This document shows, piece by piece, positions 44,732-53,342 of a stretch of DNA of 64,000 nt; within the stretch, counting starts at the first letter, position 1; each line of letters begins with the position of its first letter. The translations under genes and the position numbers were made by a program. Under the pieces are notes generated by a model, which was not told where the DNA came from, did not search any database, and was given only the letters and a program-made list of their open reading frames with translations. The DNA comes from JBBDJG01 sp040880005 (GTDB taxonomy: Bacteria > Actinomycetota > Thermoleophilia > Solirubrobacterales > JBBDJG01), in contig JBBDJG010000027.1 in the NCBI GenBank assembly GCA_040880005.1, positions 1 to 64,000 of the forward strand. Direction: 5' to 3'.

Positions 44732-45835
44732 ATGAACGAACTGGCGCTCACCGAGAGACTCGTTGGCTATGACACCTCCGTGCCGGGGGGCATTACGAAG
44801 GCGGCTGGCTTCGTGAAGGGATGGCTCGAGTCGCGAGACATCGCGGTCACCGAGCACGAGATCCGCGGCCTGCCCGTGCTGGTTGCCTCGATCGGCTCGC
44901 AGTCGGGGCCGACGGTGGCCTTGCATGGACACCTCGACGTCGTCCCCGGCCACGCGGAGCAGTTCACTCCCGCCATGGACGGCGACCGTCTGTACGGCCG
45001 CGGCGCATACGACATGAAAGGTGGGCTGGCCGCGATGATGGGGGCGGTCCATGAGCTACGCGATCAGGAGGACGTGCGCGTGCTGTTCATGGTCGTTCCG
45101 GACGAGGAATCCGAAGAGGAACACGAACGGGGCACCCAGTATTTGATCGAGCAGGGCTACGCGCCGGACTTCGCGATCACGGGCGAGCCGACCAACCTGC
45201 ACATAGGCGTACAGGCCAAGGGAGTGCTCGGGATGCGCCTCGAGGTGAGCGGCACCGCCGCACATGGCGCGACCCCGTGGCTCGGGGACAACGCCGTCGT
45301 GAAGGCGACCGACACCTTCAGGACGATCGAGTCGCTTCCCTTCGCCCGCGAGAGCTCCGACCTCTACGATCGGCCGTCGATCAACCTGGGTCGCATCCTG
45401 GGGGGCGATGCGCTCAACAAGGTGCCGGACTCCTGCGTGATCGATATCGATATTCGCTTCCTGCCCGAGCAGGACCCGGACGAGATTCGCTCGCAGGTGG
45501 CGGAGCTGCCGGACGTCAAGCTGATCGACCATTTCACCCGAGCGCCGGCGATCGTGGACCGCGACGACCCGTACGTACGCGTGCTGACGGAGGCGGTATC
45601 CCCGTTACACGAGACGGCAGCCGTCAGTGTGGGTCGTGACGGTGCGTCGGAGGTGATCTCGTTCATCCGGGTGGGCATCCCGGCGGTCGAATTCGGACCG
45701 GTCGGCGCCGGTCATCACGGGCCGGCGGAGTGGGTCTCGATCGAGTCGCTGGCGAGCTACAAACAGGCACTGGTGGACTTCGTGCACCTGATTCCGCAGC
45801 GCCTGTCCGGCGGGCGGCGCCTGCGGATCGCCTGA
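44732..45835 (+). CDS. M20-family metallopeptidase (ArgE/DapE-like deacylase)
   Basis: A 367-aa di-zinc hydrolase. Metal ligands are HGHLDVVPGH (His/Asp), GRGAYDMKGG (bridging Asp), PDEESEEEHERG (catalytic Glu and ligand), TGEPT and a late GAGHHGPAEW His. A dimerisation domain separates the two halves. The likely substrate is an N-acyl amino acid or dipeptide (succinyl-diaminopimelate or acetylornithine type); not decidable here. Confidence 0.88.
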   Translation: MNELALTERLVGYDTSVPGGITKAAGFVKGWLESRDIAVTEHEIRGLPVLVASIGSQSGPTVALHGHLDVVPGHAEQFTPAMDGDRLYGRGAYDMKGGLAAMMGAVHELRDQEDVRVLFMVVPDEESEEEHERGTQYLIEQGYAPDFAITGEPTNLHIGVQAKGVLGMRLEVSGTAAHGATPWLGDNAVVKATDTFRTIESLPFARESSDLYDRPSINLGRILGGDALNKVPDSCVIDIDIRFLPEQDPDEIRSQVAELPDVKLIDHFTRAPAIVDRDDPYVRVLTEAVSPLHETAAVSVGRDGASEVISFIRVGIPAVEFGPVGAGHHGPAEWVSIESLASYKQALVDFVHLIPQRLSGGRRLRIA

Positions 45836-45863
45836 ATGTCAGTATTTGCTGCGCCGATGGGCC

Positions 45864-46059
45864 CTAGTACCGCATCAACCAACGTTTGCCCCGTTCTGGC
45901 GGCTGCGATTCCGAGCATGGCATCGTCCTCGGTCGCCGCAATGGCGCTGCCATTCCGACTCCAGCGCCGAAGGCGCGTGCGAGCGCGAAGCGCGAGATCC
46001 TCGCCATTCTCGGCTCTCGCTCGCCAGAAGCGGGCCAACGTTGGCCGACGCGGCACTAG
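45864..46059. mobile_element. MITE-like element with 38-bp imperfect terminal inverted repeats
   Basis: The left arm 45864-45901 begins CTAGTACCGCATCAACCAAC; the right arm 46022-46059, reverse-complemented, begins CTAGTGCCGCGTCGGCCAAC. They match at 31 of 38 positions, with weaker pairing further inward (CCGAG-ATGGC). The 196-bp element has no coding capacity I believe and lies upstream of the LCP gene. No clear target-site duplication; CTAG ends both arms. The whole 45836-46074 interval is otherwise empty. Confidence 0.7.
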
Positions 46060-46074
46060 GAGCATCGAAAAGCC

Positions 46075-47493
46075 GTGTTGAAGCGTTCGCTGCTGGCCGC
46101 GGCGGGGATCGTCGTGGTGACCGCCGCGGCGTTCGTCTCATACGACCGCATTTACCTGCAGCGGACCTCGGCCAAGTTCGGGTACGTCAACACCGGGCGT
46201 GAGCTGACTCCGGTGACGAGCGGCGATGCGCAGACGATCCTGATCGCCGGCTCGGACCGCCGTCACGGAGATCGCAAGCTCGGTATCAAGTCACGCTCGG
46301 ACACGATGATCCTCGTGCGTGTGGACCCGGGCAAGGGAATGTCGTTGATGTCGATCCCGCGCGACCTCAAGGCGGACATCCCTGGCTACGGCACGGAGAG
46401 GATCAATGCCGCTTACACGTTCGGCGGGCCGCGACTGTTGATAAGGACCGTGAAACAGCTCACGGGCCTGAGGATCAACCATTTCTTCGACGTCAACTTC
46501 CACGGTTTCTCGAAGGCGGTCAATGCTCTCGGATGTGTCTATGTCGATGTCGATCACCGTTACTTCAATGACAACTCCGGCTTTGCGCCCGGCGGCGGCT
46601 ACGCGACCATCAACGTGAAGCCGGGGTACCAGAAGCTGTGCGGTCAGAAAGCGCTCGACTACGCGCGCTACCGCCACGGGGACACCGACATCGTGCGTGC
46701 GGCTCGACAGCAGGACTTCCTCCGGCAGCTGCGCGACCAGCTCAGCACCGGCAAGCTGATCGGCAACTCGAGCAAGCTGATCGACATCGCCGCCCGCAAC
46801 ACCAACTCCGATCTACGCGACAAGGGCGACGAACTGCGGCGACTGCTGCGGGTGGGGCTGGGCGTGGCCGACAAGCCGATCACGCAGGTCAAGTTCCATG
46901 CCGATCTGGGCCCGTCGTTCGTGACCGCGAACCCGGCTCAGCTCCGGGCCAACGTCAGGCAGTTCCTGTTCGTGCGGCCGGCGAAGGGCGGTGCCCTCGC
47001 GGAGCAGGGGAAGAGGGCGCCCAACGCGCGCCACGGCAAGGGTTCGAAGTCCTCGGGGACGAACCTCGCCGACTTCCGCCAGTCGGGCAAGGAGCAGGCT
47101 CGCATCGCCTATTCGGGCACCGGCTTCAAGGTCTTCTACCCGACCAAGCTGGCGCCGGGCTCGAGCTACACCGACGCGCCACGCACATACACGATCAAGG
47201 GACGCGACGGCCGCCATCGCGCCTACAAGATGGTCATCTTCACCGGCTACCTCGGCGAGTACTACGGCGTCATGGGCACTAGCTGGGAGGAGCCGCCGAT
47301 ACTCGCCCATCCATCCGAGGAGCGCACGATCAGAGGGCGCGAATACCTGCTCTTCTTCAACGGCGACCGTCTGCGCATTGTGGGCTGGAAGGACGACGGC
47401 AAGTCCTACTGGATCTCGAACACGCTGCTTCAGACGCTGTCTGCGAAGGAGATGCTCGGCATTGCGCGCTCGATGCGGGAGTACCCGCGCTGA
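46075..47493 (+). CDS. LytR-CpsA-Psr (LCP) family protein
   Basis: A 472-aa envelope enzyme with one N-terminal membrane helix (SLLAAAGIVVVTAAAFVSY) and an outside LCP domain (~50-280): AGSDRR, RSDTMILVRVD, MSIPRDLKADIPGYG, KINAAYTFGG-like NAAYTFGGP and FHGFSKAVNALGCVYVDVDHRYFND. LCP enzymes move undecaprenyl-linked polymers onto peptidoglycan. The C-terminal ~180 residues are a separate beta-rich domain of unknown role. GTG start just after the MITE. It fits with the neighbouring sugar-nucleotide genes. Confidence 0.9.
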   Translation: MLKRSLLAAAGIVVVTAAAFVSYDRIYLQRTSAKFGYVNTGRELTPVTSGDAQTILIAGSDRRHGDRKLGIKSRSDTMILVRVDPGKGMSLMSIPRDLKADIPGYGTERINAAYTFGGPRLLIRTVKQLTGLRINHFFDVNFHGFSKAVNALGCVYVDVDHRYFNDNSGFAPGGGYATINVKPGYQKLCGQKALDYARYRHGDTDIVRAARQQDFLRQLRDQLSTGKLIGNSSKLIDIAARNTNSDLRDKGDELRRLLRVGLGVADKPITQVKFHADLGPSFVTANPAQLRANVRQFLFVRPAKGGALAEQGKRAPNARHGKGSKSSGTNLADFRQSGKEQARIAYSGTGFKVFYPTKLAPGSSYTDAPRTYTIKGRDGRHRAYKMVIFTGYLGEYYGVMGTSWEEPPILAHPSEERTIRGREYLLFFNGDRLRIVGWKDDGKSYWISNTLLQTLSAKEMLGIARSMREYPR

Positions 47494-47513
47494 ACCCGGT
47501 TCAAGCGGAGCGC

Positions 47514-47519
47514 TAATCT
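47514..47519 (+). promoter_or_regulatory. -10 hexamer of UDP-glucose dehydrogenase gene, leaderless
   Basis: TAATCT lies 8 nt before the ATG at 47528. Confidence 0.45.
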
Positions 47520-47527
47520 CCGTCGCC

Positions 47528-48829
47528 ATGTCCACCAAGCCACCAATTGGTGTCGTTGGCGTCGGATGGGTCGGACTCGTGACCGCCGCATGTTTCGCGG
47601 AGCTCGGCCACGGCGTCTGGTGCCGCGACATAGACCAGGAGAAGATCGCGGCGCTTCGCGAGGGCCGCGTGTCGCTCTACGAGTCTGGGCTGGGCGAGTT
47701 GGTTGAACGCAACGCTGAGCGCTTGCATTTCGAGCGGGATCTGGCGCCGGTGCTCGAGCATGCGCGGCTGCTGTTCGTTTGCGTTGACACGCCGCCGACC
47801 TACTCGGGCGACGCCGACCTCTCTCGTGTCGAGGCCGTGATCGACGAGCTGCCCGACTCGGCCGAACACGCGATCGTGATGAAGAGCACTGTGCCGGTCG
47901 GAACGGGCGTGAACATCCGGCGACGGTTGGGTGAGCTGGGCAAGGCCAGCCTCGGTTACGCATCGAACCCCGAGTTCTTGAAGGAGGGCTCAGCGGTCGA
48001 GGACTTCATGCACCCCGACCGCGTTGTCGTCGGCTCGGATCCGACTTCGCTTTGGGCGGCCGACCAGGTCGCTGCGCTGTACGAGCAGCTCGAATGCGAA
48101 GTCGTGCGCACTGATGTCGCCTCTGCGGAGATGACCAAGATGGCGTCGAACGCATTTCTCGCGACCAAGATCTCGTTCATCAACGAGATCGCCAACGTGA
48201 GCGAGGAGGTCGGCGCCGACGTCGCCGAGGTCGCGCGCGGGATGGGGCTCGACCCGCGTATCGGCGCGAGCTTTCTCAATGCGGGGATCGGCTACGGGGG
48301 AAGTTGCTTCGGGAAGGATGTGTCTTCGCTGAAGCAGCTCGCGGGAAACTCCGGCTATCACTTCCAGCTCTTGACCGCGGTGATCGAGGTCAACGAGCTG
48401 CAAAAGCGCCGCGTCGTCAGCAAGCTCAAGAAACACCTCGGGTCGCTGGCCGGCAAGAGCATCGCGCTGCTCGGGCTCGCGTTCAAGCCCAACACCGATG
48501 ACATGCGCGAGGCGTCGAGCGTCGTGCTGGCGGCGCGACTTCAGGGTGAGGGTGCCAAGGTGCGCGCCTACGACCCTGTCGCCGAGGGCAACGCGGCCAA
48601 GCTGATCTCGGGAGTCGAGATGTGCGGCTCGGCGCTCGACGTTCTGGACGGGGTTGACGCCGCTGTGATCGTGACGGAGTGGCCTGAGTTCGCCGAGCTG
48701 GATCTGGCGCAGGCGCGCTCCCGAATGACCAACCCGCTGATCGTGGACGGGCGCAACATGCTCGACCCGCAAGCGGTCGCTGCGGCCGGATTCACGTACG
48801 AGGGAATCGGTCGCTCGACCGGAGGGTAG
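47528..48829 (+). CDS. UDP-glucose 6-dehydrogenase
   Basis: A 433-aa nucleotide-sugar dehydrogenase that oxidises UDP-glucose to UDP-glucuronate with two NAD+. Rossmann motif GVVGVGWVGLVTA at the N-terminus, ASNPEFLKEGSA, the catalytic Cys in GYGGSCFGKD and the C-terminal UDP-binding domain (LAFKPNTDDMREASS). It supplies uronic acid for exopolysaccharide. UDP-ManNAc dehydrogenase is a less likely alternative. It is followed 6 bp later by a nucleotidyltransferase. Confidence 0.92.
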   Translation: MSTKPPIGVVGVGWVGLVTAACFAELGHGVWCRDIDQEKIAALREGRVSLYESGLGELVERNAERLHFERDLAPVLEHARLLFVCVDTPPTYSGDADLSRVEAVIDELPDSAEHAIVMKSTVPVGTGVNIRRRLGELGKASLGYASNPEFLKEGSAVEDFMHPDRVVVGSDPTSLWAADQVAALYEQLECEVVRTDVASAEMTKMASNAFLATKISFINEIANVSEEVGADVAEVARGMGLDPRIGASFLNAGIGYGGSCFGKDVSSLKQLAGNSGYHFQLLTAVIEVNELQKRRVVSKLKKHLGSLAGKSIALLGLAFKPNTDDMREASSVVLAARLQGEGAKVRAYDPVAEGNAAKLISGVEMCGSALDVLDGVDAAVIVTEWPEFAELDLAQARSRMTNPLIVDGRNMLDPQAVAAAGFTYEGIGRSTGG

Positions 48830-48835
48830 TCAGCC

Positions 48836-49947
48836 ATGCAGGCTGTCATCCTCGCTGGCGGCGAGGGCACCCGGCTTCGCCCGCTCACCTACACGGTTCC
48901 CAAGCCGGTCATTCCGCTCGCCAACCGCCCGTTCATCGCCTACATGATCGAGTGGCTTGCGCGCCACGGCGTGAGCGATGTGATCATGGCCTGCGGCTTT
49001 CTCTCCGACGGCGTGCGTGATGTGCTCGGCGACAGTCACGAAGACGTCGCGATTCGGTACGTGACCGAGCCTGAGGCGCGCGGTACCGGCGGCGGTGTGA
49101 AGTTCGCGCAGGAGCTGCTGGAGGAGCGCTTCCTGGTGCTCAACGGCGACGTGCTGACGGACTTCGACCTCTCGTCCGTGCAACGTGTCCACGCCGAGCG
49201 AGGCGCCAAGGCCACGCTCAGCCTGATCCCGGTTGACGATCCCAGCGCTTACGGCCTCGTGCGAACCGGTCCGGACGATGAGATCCTCGCCTTTCTCGAG
49301 AAGCCCGAGCCGCAGGAGATCGACACCAAGATGAGGGGGGGGGGGGGGGGGGGGGGCTGCGCCCCCCTCGACCCCCTCTCATGCAGGAGCGCCGGCCTAC
49401 GGCCGTCGCCAGCCTAGTCAACGCCGGCGCATACGTGATGGAGCGTTCGGTGATCGACGACATGCCGGCCGATCGCGCCGTGTTGTTCGAACGCGAAACG
49501 TTTCCGTCCCTGATCGGAGACGGTCTCTATGGCGTGCGTGTGAACGGCTACTGGCTCGATATCGGCACCCCCGAGCGCTACCTGCGCGCCACGCGCGACA
49601 TCCTCGAGAACGGGGTGGAGACATCGGTCGAGCCGACACCCGACGCGGGCCTGATCGCGCCTTCGCTGGTCGGTGAGGGCTGCGAGATCGCCGACGACGC
49701 GGCGATCGGTCCCGGCTCGAGCCTTGGATCGAGGTGCACGATCGGTGCGCGCTCGGTGGTCGAGCGCTCGGTGTTACATGACCACGTGGCAGTCGGCCCC
49801 GACGTGACAGTGCGGGACTGCATCGTCGGCGCGGGAGCATCGATCGGCGACGGCTCCACGCTCGAGCAGGAGACGATCGTGGGGCCGAGCGTGAGCGTGC
49901 CCGCCGGGACCCGGGTACGGTCGGGACGGTTGCCCGACTCGCAATAG
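48836..49947 (+). pseudogene. Sugar-phosphate nucleotidyltransferase split by a G22 repeat (possible phase-variable gene)
   Basis: The N-terminal half (to ~49330) is a standard NTP-transferase: MQAVILAGGEGTRLRPLTYTVPKPVIPLANRP, GTGGGVKFA, LNGDVLTDFD, FLEKPEPQEIDT. The second half resumes at SLVNAGAYVMERSVID, GYWLDIGTPERYL, then left-handed beta-helix repeats. Between them repeat R2 with 22 Gs shifts the frame by one, so the first half ends after a nonsense tail at 49417. A tract of 20 or 23 Gs would restore one open frame, with no stop in the inserted peptide (Gly-run, then LRPPRPPLMQERRPTAVA). An N-terminal-only protein would lack the sugar/acyl beta-helix. Function when intact: NDP-sugar synthesis (GDP-mannose or dTDP/UDP-glucose type) for surface glycan. 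Confidence 0.82.
49335..49409 (+). repeat. Repeat R2, G22 double-hairpin element inside nucleotidyltransferase
   Basis: G22 (49335-49356), loop CTGCG, C6, TCGACCCCCTCTCATGCAGG, AGCGC, a second hairpin CGGCCTACGGCCG, ending GTCGC. It is the longest G run of the four copies. The boundary motifs AAC and CAAA of other copies are not kept here. Confidence 0.85.
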
Positions 49948-49950
49948 ACT
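49945..49950 (+). promoter_or_regulatory. -10 hexamer of the phosphosugar isomerase gene, leaderless
   Basis: TAGACT overlaps the upstream stop codon and lies 6 nt before the GTG at 49957. Confidence 0.45.
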
Positions 49951-49956
49951 TCGCTC

Positions 49957-51018
49957 GTGCCCGGTTTCTCAGCCGACGATGTCGCCCGCGTGGATGCCTC
50001 CGGCCAACTCGCCGATGTGCTCGCGCTACCCGCTCAGCTCGAAGACGCGCTCTGGCGGGTCGAGTCGTCGGGGGTGGAGCGTGCACTCGAGCGGCTCGAC
50101 GGTCTGACACCGCTGCTCGTGTGCGGTATGGGGGGAAGCGCGATCGGCAGCGACCTCGCGGTCGATCTGCTCAACGACACGCTCACCCGGCCGCTGCACA
50201 CGATTCGCGGTTACGAGCTTCCCTCGTGGGCGACGCCCGACTCCGTTGTCGTATGCGCGAGCTATTCGGGCGACACCGAGGAGGCTCTGGCATGCTTCGA
50301 GGCGGCGGAGGCGCTCGGAGCGGCGCGCGTGGCGGTCACCGCCGGCGGTCGGCTCGCCGAGCTGGCGCGCACACAGGATGTTCCGGTGATTCCGTTGCCG
50401 GGCGTGCTTCCCGCGCCGAGACTCGCGGTCGGTTACATGCTCGTCGCGGTACTGGAGGTAGCCGCGCACGCGGGTGTTGCCCCGGGCATGCGCGCCGAGA
50501 TCGACGCCGCATCGGCGCATTTGGAGGCGCTGGCCGGCGAGTGGGGCCCCGATGCGGACCCGGATAGCCTCGCGAAGCGTGTCGCGCGGCGTGTCCACGG
50601 GTCCTGCGTGTGTGTGTACGGCGCCGCGCCCACCGCTTCGGTCGCGCGTCGCTGGAAGACGCAGATCAACGAAAACGCGAAGGTGCCCTCGTTCTACGCC
50701 GAGCTGCCCGAGGCCGACCACAACGAGATCGTCGGGTGGGACGGGGCCTCCGATGTGGGCAAGTTCACCGGGGTGTTCCTCGAGGATGCCGACCAGCATC
50801 CGCGCGTACGCAGGCGGATCGAGTTGACGGCAAAGGCGATCGAATCGCACGCCGCCGATGCGCTATTGGTCGAGAGCCGCGGTACGAACCGGGTCGAGCG
50901 GATTCTTTCGCTGGTGATGCTCGGTGACCTCGTGTCGATCTACATGGCGGCGCTGCAGGGCATCGACCCGACGCCGGTCGAGGCGATCGATGCTCTCAAG
51001 GCGGCGATGGGCCACTAG
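49957..51018 (+). CDS. Bifunctional phosphoglucose/phosphomannose isomerase (SIS domain)
   Basis: A 353-aa two-SIS-domain isomerase interconverting fructose-6-P with glucose-6-P and mannose-6-P. CGMGGSAIGSDL (phosphate site), CASYSGDTEEAL, and the C-terminal YAELPEADHNEIVGW with the catalytic Glu/His. Together with the nucleotidyltransferase upstream it could feed GDP-mannose. GTG start. Confidence 0.88.
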   Translation: MPGFSADDVARVDASGQLADVLALPAQLEDALWRVESSGVERALERLDGLTPLLVCGMGGSAIGSDLAVDLLNDTLTRPLHTIRGYELPSWATPDSVVVCASYSGDTEEALACFEAAEALGAARVAVTAGGRLAELARTQDVPVIPLPGVLPAPRLAVGYMLVAVLEVAAHAGVAPGMRAEIDAASAHLEALAGEWGPDADPDSLAKRVARRVHGSCVCVYGAAPTASVARRWKTQINENAKVPSFYAELPEADHNEIVGWDGASDVGKFTGVFLEDADQHPRVRRRIELTAKAIESHAADALLVESRGTNRVERILSLVMLGDLVSIYMAALQGIDPTPVEAIDALKAAMGH

Positions 51019-51024
51019 TCTGCT

Positions 51025-51054
51025 TATACTTGCCCCCGCCCCGTACAAGGGGGC
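51025..51054 (+). promoter_or_regulatory. ahcY leader: -10 hexamer and GC hairpin
   Basis: TATACT (51025-51030) is followed by GCCCCC (51032-51037) and GGGGGC (51049-51054), a 6-bp hairpin in the 5' leader of ahcY. No T-run follows, so attenuation or a terminator for the preceding gene are both only possible. It does not match the SAH riboswitch core. Confidence 0.35.
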
Positions 51055-51094
51055 TGTTTACGTGCCCCCACCGCGAAAGGACCGACAGCAAAGG

Positions 51095-52366
51095 ATGCAC
51101 ACCGTAGCCAAGAACCATGATGTCGCCGACCTCTCTCTGGCCGATGCCGGCCAGGCCAGAATCGAGTGGGCCGACAGGCACATGCCCGTGCTCGCGTCGA
51201 TCCGCGAGCGCTTCGCACGCGAGCGGCCGCTGGACGGGATCACGCTCGGCGCGTGCCTGCACGTGACCACCGAGACGGCGAATCTGGTGCGCACGTTGAT
51301 TGCGGGCGGCGCAGAGGTCGCGCTGTGCGCGTCCAACCCGCTCTCGACGCAGGATGACGTGGCGGCCGCGCTGGTGGACCGGCACGGGGCCGAGGTTTAC
51401 GCGATCAACGGCGAGGACGACGACTCCTACTACAGCCACATCAACGCCGTGTGCGACAGGCGCCCGCAGATCACGATGGATGACGGCGCTGACGTGATCA
51501 GCGTCCTGCACGGCGAGCGCACCGATCAGATCCCGGACGTGATCGGCGGCACCGAGGAGACGACGACCGGTGTGATCCGCCTCAAAGCGCTCGAGAAGGA
51601 GGGCAAGCTCGGCTTTCCGATCGTCGCTGTGAACGAGGCCAGCACCAAGCACCTGTTCGACAATCGTTACGGCACCGGGCAGTCCACGCTCGACGGCATC
51701 ATTCGCGCGACCAACATCCTGATCGCCGGCAAGCGCGTGGTCGTGTTCGGCTACGGCTGGTGCGGCAAGGGGGTGGCGATGCGTGCCAAGGGCATGGGAG
51801 CGCACGTGATCGTCTGCGAGGTCGATCCGCTCAAGGCGCTCGAGGCGGTGATGGACGGCCACGAGGTCATGCCCGGTGTGGACGCTGCGCGGGTCGGCGA
51901 CATATTCATCAGCGTGACGGGCGACAAGCACGCAATCAACGCCCAGATGTTCGGCGTGATGAAGAGCGGAGCGATCATCGCCAACTCGGGGCATTTCAAC
52001 GTCGAGATCGACATTCCGGCGCTCGAAGAGATTGCCGTCGCACGCCAGGAGGCGAGGCCGTTCGTCGAGGAGTTCGAGACCGGCGACGGTCGCAGGATCT
52101 TCCTGCTGGGTGAAGGGCGGCTGATCAACCTGGCGGCAGCCGAGGGACACCCCGCGGCGGTGATGGACATGAGCTTCGCCAATCAGGCGCTGGCAGCCGA
52201 GTACATAGCCAAGAACGCGTCCAAGCTCGAGCGCAAGGTGTACGTGGTGCCCGAGGACATCGACAAGGAGATCGCACGCCTCAAGCTCGAGACGATGGGC
52301 GTCCAGATCGACGTGCTGACGGCTGAGCAGGAGAAGTACCTGTCGAGCTGGGACCAGGGCACGTAG
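51095..52366 (+). CDS. ahcY: Adenosylhomocysteinase
   Basis: A 423-aa NAD+-dependent enzyme hydrolysing S-adenosylhomocysteine to adenosine and homocysteine, clearing the product of methyltransferases. HVTTETANLVRTL, CASNPLSTQDDVAA, NRYGTGQSTLDGI, the NAD motif VVFGYGWCGKGVAMRAKG, NSGHFNVEID and ITG-type VTGDKHAI. The start at 51095 is set by homology (KNHDVADLSLADAGQARIEWA); the open frame extends further upstream. Confidence 0.94.
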   Translation: MHTVAKNHDVADLSLADAGQARIEWADRHMPVLASIRERFARERPLDGITLGACLHVTTETANLVRTLIAGGAEVALCASNPLSTQDDVAAALVDRHGAEVYAINGEDDDSYYSHINAVCDRRPQITMDDGADVISVLHGERTDQIPDVIGGTEETTTGVIRLKALEKEGKLGFPIVAVNEASTKHLFDNRYGTGQSTLDGIIRATNILIAGKRVVVFGYGWCGKGVAMRAKGMGAHVIVCEVDPLKALEAVMDGHEVMPGVDAARVGDIFISVTGDKHAINAQMFGVMKSGAIIANSGHFNVEIDIPALEEIAVARQEARPFVEEFETGDGRRIFLLGEGRLINLAAAEGHPAAVMDMSFANQALAAEYIAKNASKLERKVYVVPEDIDKEIARLKLETMGVQIDVLTAEQEKYLSSWDQGT

Positions 52367-52376
52367 CAGGTCGACC

Positions 52377-53339
52377 ATGAGGGCCATGGTTCTCGCTGCT
52401 GGGCTCGGCACGAGACTGCGCCCGATCACCTACGAGCTTGCGAAGCCGATGGTGCCGGTGCTTGGCCGGCCCGTGATGGATCACATACTGCGGCTGCTCG
52501 TGCGGCACGGGTTCGATGACGTGGTCGCGAACCTGCATTATTTCCCGGAGCAGATTCAGGGACGATTCGGCGACGGTAGGGCATTCGGGCTGTCGCTGAG
52601 CTACTCGCCCGAGCCGGAGCTACTCGGCACCGCGGGCGGCGTGCGAGGCGCGCGCGAGCACTTCGGCGACGAGACCTTTCTGGTGATCTCCGGTGACGCC
52701 CTGACCGACATCGACCTGAGCGCGCTGTGGGCGCGCCACAAGCAGGCCGGTGGGATTGCGACCCTGGCGCTCAAGCGTGTCGCCGATCCGAGCCAGCTAG
52801 GTGTCGTGATCGTCGGCGACGACGGCCGCATCCAGGGCTTCCAGGAGAAGCCCGACCCGAGCGAGGCGCTGTCCGACCTCGGCAACTGCGGCATCTACGC
52901 GTTCGAGCCGGCGATCTTCGATCACTTTCCCGACGACGATCCGGTCGATTGGGCCAACGATGTTTTCCCGGTACTGCTCGAGGGAGGCATACCTTTCCAC
53001 GGACACGAGATCTCCGACTACTGGAATGACATCGGCAACCTCAACGAGTTCAGGCAGGGCAACTTCGACGCGGTCAACGGTGAGGTACGGGTGGAGGGCG
53101 ACGGGTCGCTGCTCGAGGAATCCGAGCTGATCGAGCCGCCCGTGTACGTCGGTGAGGACTGCACGATCGCGGCGAATGTGCGGCTCAAGGGCCCGGTCGT
53201 GATCGGCGAGGGTTGCACGATCGGCGATGGTGCGGCGCTGCGCGAGTCGATCCTGTGGCCGGGCACCGAAGTCGCCGCAGGCTCAGTCCTGATCGGTGCG
53301 ATAGCTGGAACGAGCCCGCTTGCTTCGAAACCGGGCTGA
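52377..53339 (+). CDS. Sugar-phosphate nucleotidyltransferase with beta-helix tail
   Basis: A 320-aa NTP-transferase: MRAMVLAAGLGTRLRPITYELAKPMVPVLGRPVMD (nucleotide and metal loop), GTAGGVRGA, ISGDALTDID, FQEKPD and SDYWNDIGNLNEF, then a short left-handed beta-helix (VYVGEDCTIAANVRLKGPVVIGEGCTIGDGA). It is an intact paralogue of the split gene at 48.8 kb and could back it up. Sugar specificity is unknown. Confidence 0.88.
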   Translation: MRAMVLAAGLGTRLRPITYELAKPMVPVLGRPVMDHILRLLVRHGFDDVVANLHYFPEQIQGRFGDGRAFGLSLSYSPEPELLGTAGGVRGAREHFGDETFLVISGDALTDIDLSALWARHKQAGGIATLALKRVADPSQLGVVIVGDDGRIQGFQEKPDPSEALSDLGNCGIYAFEPAIFDHFPDDDPVDWANDVFPVLLEGGIPFHGHEISDYWNDIGNLNEFRQGNFDAVNGEVRVEGDGSLLEESELIEPPVYVGEDCTIAANVRLKGPVVIGEGCTIGDGAALRESILWPGTEVAAGSVLIGAIAGTSPLASKPG

Positions 53340-53342
53340 GGC

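Noticed and set aside
48836..49417. Programmed ribosomal frameshift joining the two nucleotidyltransferase halves
   Set aside because: There is no slippery heptamer and stimulator pair other than the G run itself; length change of the G tract is simpler.
51019..51094. SAH riboswitch upstream of ahcY
   Set aside because: The leader has one GC hairpin but not the conserved SAH-binding core sequences; only ~60 nt are available.
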